Shown here piece by piece: positions 57,192 through 64,000 of a DNA stretch of 64,000 bases. The position numbers were made by a program, and so were the translations under genes. Origin of the DNA: Eikenella halliae (GTDB taxonomy: Bacteria; Pseudomonadota; Gammaproteobacteria; Burkholderiales; Neisseriaceae); NCBI RefSeq assembly GCF_001648475.1, contig NZ_LXSQ01000028.1, positions 62,001-126,000 of the forward strand. The letters run 5' to 3'. The first letter of the stretch is position 1; every line of letters begins with the position of its first letter. The notes beneath the pieces are model-generated. The model saw only the letters and a list, made by a program, of their open reading frames with translations, was not told the DNA's origin and did no database searches.

Positions 57192-57658
57192 TTGACGTAA
57201 TTGCCTTCTTGATAAACAACTTCCAAGACTTCGACACCTGCCCGCCCAGCGAGGCCTTGGGCAGCCTCTTGGAGTAGGTGGGTTTCCAGGATGAGGAAAT
57301 TCGTGATACGCTATTATTTATGAACGTGCTCCAAGAACGCAGCCGCTCGCTGCACCGCAATTTCCGCGAAGAGCAGGCGATGCGCGTGTATCTGCCCGAA
57401 GAACTCGCCGCCTTGCCGCCCGAGGCCTTGGGTTTGCTGCACTTTTTGGTGCAAAACGGCGCGCTTTCTGTGGAACAGCGGGAATTTGTGCTGCTGGCGC
57501 TGATGCACTTGGCAGACAAGGCAGACGAACCCCTCACCGGTGCACATGTAAAAGTGCTGTCGCTCTTGGTATTGTGGGCAGACAAATCCGAACTGCCGAT
57601 GCTCATCAGCGACGATTTGGTTAATGCCCTGCTGCACGGCCAGGCGGTGATGAATTGA
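57188..57658 (+). pseudogene. smg: smg (DUF494) with in-frame amber stop
   Basis: The gene opens MIDVIAFLINNFQDFDTCPPSEALG, the Smg family start, and its ATG overlaps the dprA stop. Codon 30 is TAG (57275-57277), within LLE-stop-VGFQDEEIRDTL. The rest of the frame is intact for 126 codons and matches the family C-terminus (LLVLWADKSELPMLISDDLVNALLHG). It is either a single base mutation, a sequencing error, or a truncated product plus restart at GTG 57278. Smg's function is unknown. Confidence 0.85.
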
Positions 57659-57682
57659 ACAAGGCCGTTGCTCTTTAATATA

Positions 57683-57722
57683 AAAAGGCTACCTGAAAAA
57701 TGAAGGTTTTCAGGTAGCCTTT
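57683..57722. terminator. Uptake-sequence inverted pair after smg
   Basis: AAAAGGCTACCTGAAAAA and TTTTCAGGTAGCCTTT enclose a short loop. Confidence 0.85.
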
Positions 57723-57848
57723 GATTGAATACGGTGCGCTTGCACCCAGATGGATTCAGGCTACCTGAAACCTTGCTTTTATTGGCTAAAGCACAATATT
57801 TCTTCAGCTACAGCGTGGCCGGAAACAAAAGTATTTTGCGAGGAAACT

Positions 57849-60149
57849 ATGTCGAAAAACCTGCTGATTGTGGAATCTCCCAACAAAATCAAATCGATTA
57901 AAAAATACCTGGGCAGCGATTTTGAAGTATTGGCCTCCTTCGGCCACGTGCGCGATTTGGTGCCGAAAAACGGCGCCGTCGATCCCGAGCACGATTTCGC
58001 CATGAAATACGAAGTTCCGGCCAAGAGCAAAAAGCACATTGACGCCATCGTGGCCGCCGCCAAAGAAGCCGACACCCTCTATCTGGCCACCGACCCGGAC
58101 CGCGAAGGCGAAGCCATTTCCTGGCATATCTACGAAATCCTCAAATCCAAACGCGGCATCAAAAATCTGGACGAGCGCACCCTGCGCGTGGTGTTCCACG
58201 AAGTCACCAAAAAAGGCGTGCAGGAAGCCCTCAAGCAGCCGCGCAAGCTCGATATGGGCTTGGTGGACGCGCAACAGGCGCGCCGCGCCTTGGATTACCT
58301 GGTCGGCTTCAACCTCTCTCCGCTGCTGTGGAAGAAAATCCGGCGCGGCCTGAGCGCCGGCCGCGTGCAAAGCCCCGCCCTGCGCCTGATTTGCGAGCGT
58401 GAAAACGAAATCCGCGCCTTTGAAACGCAGGAATACTGGAGCGTGCACCTCGACAGCCACAAAGGCCGCCAAAAATTCGCCGCCAAGCTCACCCAATGGC
58501 AGGGCAGCAAACTGGAGCAGTTCTCCCTGCCCAATGAAGCCGCCCAGGCCGCCGTGTTGGCCGCCATGCAGGGCAAACCGGCGCAAGTGCTCGACGTGGT
58601 GAAGAAAAAAGCCACTCGCAAGCCCGCCGCGCCCTACACCACTTCCACCATGCAGCAAGATGCCGTGCGCAAACTCGGCTTCACCACCGACCGCACCATG
58701 CGCACCGCCCAGCAGCTGTTTGAAGGCGTGGACGTCGGCCAAGGCTCGGTCGGCCTGATTACTTATATGCGTACCGACAGCGTAACCCTGTCGCAAGACG
58801 CGATAACCGAAATCCGCCACTACATCGACAACAAAATCGGCGCCGATTTCCTGCCCAAATCGCCGCGCATGTACCGCACCAAATCCAAAAACGCCCAAGA
58901 GGCGCACGAAGCCATCCGCCCCACTTCGGTATACCGCACGCCCGAAAGCGTGAAGCCCTTCCTGTCCGCCGACCAATTCAAGCTCTACCAAATGATTTGG
59001 CAGCGCACCATGGCCTGCCAGATGGTGGAAGCCAAATTTGATGCCACCACCGTGGACATCGGCGTGGGCGAAGGCGTATTCCGCGCCACCGGCCAAGTGC
59101 TCGTATTTGCCGGTTTCCTGAGCGTGTATCAGGAAGGGCACGATGACGACGACGAGGATGAAGACAACAAAAAACTGCCCGAATTGGCCGTGGGCGACGC
59201 CCTGCCTGTGGACAAACTCTACGGCGAGCAGCACTTCACCCAGCCGCCGCCCCGCTTCAACGAAGCCACGCTGGTGAAGGCCTTGGAGGAATTCGGCATC
59301 GGCCGCCCCTCCACCTACGCCAGCATCATCAAAACTCTGAAAGACCGAGAATACGTAACCATCGACCAACGCCGTTTCCTGCCCACCGATACCGGCGAAA
59401 TCGTGAACAAATTCCTCACCGAACATTTCACCCAATACGTGGATTACGATTTCACCGCCAAGCTCGAAGACCAGCTCGACGACATTGCCAACGGCAAACG
59501 GCAGTGGATTCCCGTGATGGACAAATTCTGGAAAGGCTTCCACAAACAGATTGAGGAAAAAGCCGGCATCGAGCGCGCCAAAATCACCACCGAAGAGTTG
59601 GACGAAACCTGCCCCAAATGCGGCCAGCACAAGCTGCAAATCAAATTCGGCAAACGTGGCCGTTTCATCGCCTGCTCCGGCTACCCCGATTGCGACTACA
59701 CCCGCAACCTCAACGAAACCGCCGAAGAAGCCGCCAAGGCCGCCGAAGAGCCCACCATCGTAGAAGGGCGCGAATGCCCCAAATGCGGCGGCCAGCTGGT
59801 GTATAAAAAAGGCCGTTTCGGCAAATTCATCGGCTGCGCCAACTATCCCAAGTGCAAACACATCGAACCCTTGGAAAAACCCAAAGATACCGGCGTGGCC
59901 TGCCCCAAATGCGGTAAAGGTAGTCTGATTGAGCGCAAATCGCGCTACGGCAAGCTGTTCTACAGCTGCAACACCTACCCCGATTGCGACTACGCCACCT
60001 GGAACCCGCCCGTGGCCGAGGAATGCCCGAAATGCCACTGGCCGGTGCTCACCATCAAAACCACCAAACGCTGGGGCGTGGAAAAAGTCTGCCCGCAGAA
60101 AGAGTGCGGCTGGAAAGAGCAAATCGAACCGCCCGCCCCGAAAGGCTGA
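57849..60149 (+). CDS. topA: DNA topoisomerase I
   Basis: The 766-residue enzyme relaxes negative supercoils. The Toprim domain starts at KNLLIVESPNKIKSIKKYLG, with ATDPDREGE metal site. The active-site Tyr is in GLITYMRTDS (about 315). Four C-terminal zinc fingers (CPKCG..., each with CxxxC-type second halves) occupy about 585-760. The ATG at 57849 follows GAGGAAAC. Full length. Confidence 0.97.
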   Translation: MSKNLLIVESPNKIKSIKKYLGSDFEVLASFGHVRDLVPKNGAVDPEHDFAMKYEVPAKSKKHIDAIVAAAKEADTLYLATDPDREGEAISWHIYEILKSKRGIKNLDERTLRVVFHEVTKKGVQEALKQPRKLDMGLVDAQQARRALDYLVGFNLSPLLWKKIRRGLSAGRVQSPALRLICERENEIRAFETQEYWSVHLDSHKGRQKFAAKLTQWQGSKLEQFSLPNEAAQAAVLAAMQGKPAQVLDVVKKKATRKPAAPYTTSTMQQDAVRKLGFTTDRTMRTAQQLFEGVDVGQGSVGLITYMRTDSVTLSQDAITEIRHYIDNKIGADFLPKSPRMYRTKSKNAQEAHEAIRPTSVYRTPESVKPFLSADQFKLYQMIWQRTMACQMVEAKFDATTVDIGVGEGVFRATGQVLVFAGFLSVYQEGHDDDDEDEDNKKLPELAVGDALPVDKLYGEQHFTQPPPRFNEATLVKALEEFGIGRPSTYASIIKTLKDREYVTIDQRRFLPTDTGEIVNKFLTEHFTQYVDYDFTAKLEDQLDDIANGKRQWIPVMDKFWKGFHKQIEEKAGIERAKITTEELDETCPKCGQHKLQIKFGKRGRFIACSGYPDCDYTRNLNETAEEAAKAAEEPTIVEGRECPKCGGQLVYKKGRFGKFIGCANYPKCKHIEPLEKPKDTGVACPKCGKGSLIERKSRYGKLFYSCNTYPDCDYATWNPPVAEECPKCHWPVLTIKTTKRWGVEKVCPQKECGWKEQIEPPAPKG

Positions 60150-60170
60150 TGTGTGCCGGCCGGGAAAACA

Positions 60171-60203
60171 AAGGCTACCTGAAATTTCAGGTAGCCTTTT
60201 TTG
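60171..60203. terminator. Uptake-sequence inverted pair after topA
   Basis: AAGGCTACCTGAAA joined to TTTCAGGTAGCCTTTTTT. It serves topA and the convergent monooxygenase-type gene. Confidence 0.88.
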
Positions 60204-60214
60204 CCGATTGGGGC

Positions 60215-60502
60215 TTATTTAATCTGAGTATATAACTGGATAACCGGCGCTTTTTCGCAAGCTTCCACCAAAACGGGCACGATACGGGTGAAGTGTGCGG
60301 AGGCGGAATGCGTGTCCAACACAGCCTGGTTTTGCCACAGCTCGATAAAGCTGACTTGGTTGGGCTGCTGGGTGTTTTGATAGAGGTGGTAAGACAGGCA
60401 GCCGTTTTCCTTACGGGTTTCGGCAATCAGCTCATCGCAATGTTGCAGGAACTGATCCAGTTCGGCCGGTTTGACTTCGAATTGGGCAACTACGGTAATC
60501 AT
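60215..60502 (-). CDS. Antibiotic biosynthesis monooxygenase-fold protein (YgiN-like)
   Basis: The 95-residue ferredoxin-like protein has MITVVAQFEVKPAELDQFLQHC and ENGCLSYHLYQNTQQPNQVSFIELWQN, the ABM family pattern. Family members act on quinones or heme; the substrate here is unknown. The second of two ATG codons (60502) has better spacing to AAGGAG. Confidence 0.85.
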   Translation of the reverse strand: MITVVAQFEVKPAELDQFLQHCDELIAETRKENGCLSYHLYQNTQQPNQVSFIELWQNQAVLDTHSASAHFTRIVPVLVEACEKAPVIQLYTQIK

Positions 60503-60505
60503 CAT

Positions 60506-61031
60506 GACTCCTTGGTATTGGTGGATAGGCGGTTGGCAGCATTTGATTGAGGCTACCTGAAAAAGAGTGTAACAGAATTTATGGTTGTAAGTATGCCCCA
60601 TGCCGCGCCGTGCTGTTTTCAGGTAGCCTGGATGGGGGCGGGGCTGGCTGAAAAACGTTGGGCTGATCAACCCGGCCTATTTTTTGCACAGGAGCACATG
60701 GCAAGCGGCTGGTAGGAAACTTACCAGTGTGGTGCTTGTACGGTTTTTGAACCAGCCCAAACAAACATGGTGCGTTGGGAGAAGAATGCGGCTGCTTTTA
60801 TCGGTGCGCGCTTTAATAATATATAGGCTGCTTTCCAAGCCGTTCTGGGGCTTTGGAAAGCAGCCTGTAGTTTTTAGACGGCCTTGGGATGCCGGATTCG
60901 AAAACCCGGCCTATGGCTGATACCGGGGCGGGTGACGGCTTGGGCTTGCAGTTGAACAGGGCGGTAAGGTCGACCCGGATTTTGCAGGTTCTGCGGAGGG
61001 AATTTTCAGGTAGCCTTTCCGGTTGGGCGGA
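60506..61031. other. Long gap with repeats
   Basis: No gene is supported. It has uptake sequences near 60550, 60619 and 61005, and a repeat of the 43239 string at 60641-60680. A long inverted repeat (GGCTGCTTTCCAAGCC/GGCTTTGGAAAGCAGCC, 60827-60867) is followed by GTAGTTTTT, which looks like a terminator. Confidence 0.6.
60827..60876 (+). terminator. Inverted repeat, possible terminator
   Basis: GGCTGCTTTCCAAGCC pairs with GGCTTTGGAAAGCAGCC over a short loop, then GTAGTTTTT follows. No upstream gene on this strand is close, so its origin may be a mobile fragment. Confidence 0.5.
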
Positions 61032-61475
61032 TTATTTGTTTACTGGTTTGTCTGCCGGTGCGGCAATGGCTTTTTCCGGAGTGTTGCCTGCCGGGGGGAG
61101 GGTGGCGTTGCCGGCGTTGCGGTCCATACGGATATCGCCGGTGTAAACGGCGCCGTCTTCCACTTGCAGGGATTGGGTGCGGATATTGCCGGTTACGCGG
61201 GCATTGGGTTTGAGATGGAGTTTTTTCACTTCGATCAAGCCTTCGGTTTTGCCGAATACGATCAGATCGCTGCCGCGGATGTCGCCGTTCACCGCACCTT
61301 TGTCGCCGATGATGACGGTGCCGCCCGCTTGTACGTTGCCTTGGATTTGGCCGTCGATTTTCACCGATTGCTGGCTGAGGATGTCGCCCTGAATCCGGCA
61401 TTGTGCGCCGATGATGGTGTCGATGGCGCTGGGGGCGGCGGCGGGCTGGGAACGGTCTTTTTTGTCTTTAAACAT
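61032..61475 (-). CDS. Bactofilin
   Basis: The 147-residue protein forms a right-handed beta helix: repeated hydrophobic-Gly turns in IDTIIGAQCRIQGDILSQQSVKIDGQIQGNV and VTGNIRTQSLQVEDGAVYTGDI. Bactofilins polymerise without nucleotides and place wall enzymes. Tails at both ends are unstructured. It lies 39 bases after an M23 peptidase gene on the same strand; the pair resembles shape-determining operons. Confidence 0.93.
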   Translation of the reverse strand: MFKDKKDRSQPAAAPSAIDTIIGAQCRIQGDILSQQSVKIDGQIQGNVQAGGTVIIGDKGAVNGDIRGSDLIVFGKTEGLIEVKKLHLKPNARVTGNIRTQSLQVEDGAVYTGDIRMDRNAGNATLPPAGNTPEKAIAAPADKPVNK

Positions 61476-61514
61476 GATATTTCTCCGGAAGCTTGATGGG
61501 AAGGATGCCGCGCT

Positions 61515-62393
61515 TTATTTGGCGAGGCTGAGGAAGGTGGCGGGGTCGTGCGGCTCGTTGTTGAGGCGCACTTCGTAGTGCAGGTGCGGGCCGGTGGAGC
61601 GGCCGGTGGAGCCGATTTTGCCGACGAGGTCACCCGCTTTAACCGTTTGGCCGGGTTGCACGTCGATGTGCGACAAATGGCCGTATACGGTGCTGTAGCC
61701 GTAGCCGTGGCGCACTTTCACCACTTGGCCGTAGCCGTTCATGGTGCCGGCAAATTCCACTGTGCCGTTGGCGGTAACGTACACGGGGTCGCCTACGTTG
61801 CCGCGAAAATCCAGGCCGTGGTGGAACTCGCTGCCTTTGCCGCTAAACGGGTTGTGCCTGGGGCCGAAGCCGGAGGAGAGCCCGCCTTGGGCAGGGCGGC
61901 CGAGCGGTACGGTACGGGCGGCTTTGAGCAGGTTTTCAATGGTTTGGCTGAATTCGGGCGTGTCGGCGGGGGGCAGGATGCTGCGCGGGCCGCCGGCTTG
62001 GCTGATGGGTTTGCCTGGCTCGGAGGCGGCGGGTTTCGGGACGGGCACGTTTGCGCCGCGCTGGCGCAGGTAGTTTTGCAGATCGGCCACGGCTTTTTCG
62101 GATTGGGCGAGCTGGTTGAGCTTGGCGTTTACTTCGGCGGAGCGGGCTTCTTTCAAGTCTTCGATTTGCTGATTGAGCGCTTGGGTTTGCTGTTGCTGTT
62201 GCGCAAATTGGCTGTAGCTTCGGTAGTGATGCCAACCCAAAGCCAACAGCGCGGCCAACAGCACCACCGTGGCCAGGGAAAGGCCGATGATGGTGGGTTT
62301 GATGGCGCGCAGCCGAGATTCAGCGATAACGAAAGTTTCGGTGCGGTGCTCGTCCAGCACCATCACCGTAACGGTTTTCTTTTGCTTATCCAT
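61515..62393 (-). CDS. M23-family peptidoglycan endopeptidase
   Basis: The 292-residue protein has a membrane anchor (about 33-52), a Gln-rich coiled coil (60-115), a Pro/Ala linker and an M23 domain (about 170-290). Zinc ligands are visible in GFGPRHNPF (His), EFHHGLDFRG (HxxxD) and GPHLHYEVR (HxH). It should cut peptide cross-links in the periplasm and be positioned by the bactofilin encoded next. Confidence 0.93.
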   Translation of the reverse strand: MDKQKKTVTVMVLDEHRTETFVIAESRLRAIKPTIIGLSLATVVLLAALLALGWHHYRSYSQFAQQQQQTQALNQQIEDLKEARSAEVNAKLNQLAQSEKAVADLQNYLRQRGANVPVPKPAASEPGKPISQAGGPRSILPPADTPEFSQTIENLLKAARTVPLGRPAQGGLSSGFGPRHNPFSGKGSEFHHGLDFRGNVGDPVYVTANGTVEFAGTMNGYGQVVKVRHGYGYSTVYGHLSHIDVQPGQTVKAGDLVGKIGSTGRSTGPHLHYEVRLNNEPHDPATFLSLAK

Positions 62394-62589
62394 TGATTTG
62401 CTTGGAAAATGAGTGATTACTCAGATTTGCATTGTATTACAAAATGCCATCGTTTGGCAAAAACAAATCTATCGTTTGGCGGGCGGCTTGCGGTTGGGCA
62501 ACCGACGGCTTTCAGGTAGCCTCGCACCTATGCGTGGCTTATCTTGCCGGTTTCGCTATACTATCGGCCAGCGTAATCTAGGAAAGCAA

Positions 62590-63222
62590 ATGGGCAATTT
62601 TTTCCACACCATACGGCGGATGCATCAGGAAAAGGAACGGCTGAACCGCGATCTGGCGAAAGCTTGGTTCAGCCTGCCCGGGCTCTGGCTGATCGGTATG
62701 CTGCTGGCTGCCGGGTTGGGCATGGGCGCATTGGTCACTTCGGCCGAGTGGCACAAGCGGCAGCGGCATTTGAGTATACCCGTGGTCTATACGCATCATG
62801 CCGCCGCCGAGCTGAGGCGGCGGCAGTGGGAGAAAGGCCATGATACTGCCCTCCACGTGGCCGGCAGCATCCGCACCGCCGAAGGCAAACAGCTTAATTT
62901 GGATTGCCGCAACCTGGCCGACCCGTTGTGCCGATATGATGAAAACATTTGGCAGGATGAAGAAAAGCTGCCCGTGCGAAATATCACCCAAGCCCATTGG
63001 CTGAACTACCATGTGATTACCGAGATCGCCTACACCAAAGACGGCAGCGAACGGCTCTACCGCGCCGCCTTCAGCCCGCAGGAAGAAACCGAAAACTGGC
63101 GGCTGTATGCCCGCTTGTGGACACGCGCCGCCACCGTGGCCGGAACAGGCTGGCTTGGGCTCAGTATTGCTTGGTATCAGCGTGCCAGACGGCGCAAAAA
63201 GGCACGGCAAAAGGCTACCTGA
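62590..63222 (+). CDS. Membrane protein of unknown function
   Basis: The 210-residue protein has two membrane segments (about 32-52 and 180-198) enclosing a domain of about 125 residues with two cysteines (LNLDCRNLADPLCRYD) that may form a disulfide. It resembles DUF3592-type layouts, with a beta-rich loop between membrane helices. The ATG at 62590 follows GGAAAG. The last codons run into an uptake sequence. Confidence 0.65.
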   Translation: MGNFFHTIRRMHQEKERLNRDLAKAWFSLPGLWLIGMLLAAGLGMGALVTSAEWHKRQRHLSIPVVYTHHAAAELRRRQWEKGHDTALHVAGSIRTAEGKQLNLDCRNLADPLCRYDENIWQDEEKLPVRNITQAHWLNYHVITEIAYTKDGSERLYRAAFSPQEETENWRLYARLWTRAATVAGTGWLGLSIAWYQRARRRKKARQKAT

Positions 63223-63264
63223 AACCTTATTCCTGTTTCAGGTAGCCTTTTTCAGGTAGCCTGC
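63211..63264. terminator. Uptake-sequence pair plus third copy
   Basis: AAGGCTACCTGAAA, then TTTCAGGTAGCCTTTT and directly TTTCAGGTAGCC. The first two form the stem. Confidence 0.75.
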
Positions 63265-63314
63265 CCCGCTGCCTTTCTTTTAAAATACGGCATTCCGCTT
63301 TTTCATTGTTTTTC

Positions 63315-64000
63315 ATGCGCCTCACCCACATCAAACTTGCCGGCTTCAAATCTTTCACCGACCCCACCACCATCCACGTGCCCGGCCAGCTGGTGGCCGT
63401 AATCGGGCCCAACGGCTGCGGCAAATCCAATGTTATCGACGCCGTGCGCTGGGTGCTGGGCGAAGCCTCGGCCAAACAGCTGCGCGGCGAGAGCATGCAA
63501 GACGTGATTTTCAACGGCGCCGCCACCCGCCGCCCCGCCCCCCGCGCCTCCGTGGAGCTCGTGTTCAGCAATGCCGACGGCAGCCTGCAGGGCGCATGGG
63601 GGCAATACGGCGAAATCAGCATCCGCCGCCAGCTCACCCGCCAAGGCGAATCCAGCTACTATATTAACGGCCAGCAAGTGCGCCGCCGCGACATCACCGA
63701 CCTTTTCCTCGGCACCGGCGTCGGCGCGCGCGGCTACGCCGTGATTGAGCAGGGCATGATTGCCCGCATCATCGAAGCCCGCCCCGAAGAATTGCGCGCC
63801 CACATCGAAGAAGCCGCCGGCGTATCCAAATACAAAGAACGCCGCCGCGAAACCGAAAACCGCCTGCGCGACACCCGCGAACACCTCCAACGCCTCGGCG
63901 ATTTGCAGACCGAACTCGGCCGCCAAGTGGAAAAACTCCAACGTCAGGCCGCCGCCGCCGAACGCTACCGCAGCCTCACCGCCGAGCTCAACCAAGCGCA
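63315..64000 (+). CDS. smc: Chromosome partition protein Smc (5' part)
   Basis: The visible 228 residues begin MRLTHIKLAGFKSFTDPTTI and hold the Walker A GPNGCGKS (31-38) of SMC ATPases, then GEASAKQLRGESMQDVIFNG and GARGYAVIEQGMI. The coiled coil starts near residue 170. Smc organises chromosomes. The gene continues beyond the window. Confidence 0.95.
   Translation, partial: MRLTHIKLAGFKSFTDPTTIHVPGQLVAVIGPNGCGKSNVIDAVRWVLGEASAKQLRGESMQDVIFNGAATRRPAPRASVELVFSNADGSLQGAWGQYGEISIRRQLTRQGESSYYINGQQVRRRDITDLFLGTGVGARGYAVIEQGMIARIIEARPEELRAHIEEAAGVSKYKERRRETENRLRDTREHLQRLGDLQTELGRQVEKLQRQAAAAERYRSLTAELNQA

Noticed and set aside
57804..60122. 772-codon open frame antisense to topA
   Set aside because: Mirror of topA codon usage, rich in Gly, Phe and His; no domain seen.

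Overview
The window looks like chromosomal DNA of an Eikenella species (Neisseriaceae). The intergenic spaces of the right-hand 36 kb are packed with the 13-mer AGGCTACCTGAAA, which is the DNA uptake sequence dialect known from Eikenella (AG-eikDUS). Core proteins (TopA, PurB, TrpB, AccB/AccC, DprA, CstA) are of beta-proteobacterial, Neisseria-like type. No rRNA, tRNA or CRISPR array was seen.

Positions 1 to about 27,888 are a Mu-like transposable prophage whose left end lies outside the window. It has an early operon on the minus strand (about 18.6 to 10.6 kb): Cro/Ner-type regulator, winged-helix regulator, transposase A, ATPase B, accessory genes, HU, GemA and a Mor/C-type activator. A CI-like repressor and a secreted cargo protein sit at 18.7-20.2 kb on the plus strand. 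The late genes are split. Lysis, terminase, portal, F and G genes run rightward (20.3-27.7 kb). Protease/scaffold, capsid and tail genes run leftward (10.4 kb to the left edge). Three late promoters can be recognised, one before the amidase, one before the capsid protease and one before the tail-chaperone/tape-measure unit. They share an 18-bp palindrome at an identical distance from a -10 element, and in each a hairpin overlaps the predicted start site. The tail chaperone gene ends at a probable -2 frameshift site. The right prophage end is predicted at 27,888 from two 11-bp repeats spaced by 22 bp.

From 27,889 to 64,000 lies ordinary chromosome: cstA with a YbdD-type partner, a thioesterase and a fused glycosyltransferase-acyltransferase, rmuC, a barstar-like gene, purB, lipoproteins, an island of foreign-looking small genes (39.0-40.6 kb), trpB, a TPP riboswitch with an EamA transporter, aroQ-accB-accC, sppA, rep, ratA-ratB, dprA-smg (smg carries an in-frame stop), topA, a bactofilin/M23 peptidase pair and the start of smc. 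Inverted pairs of uptake sequences act as terminators between many of these genes. Correia-type elements and other short repeats fill the longer gaps. Foreign uptake-sequence dialects mark DNA that probably arrived by transformation from other Neisseriaceae.
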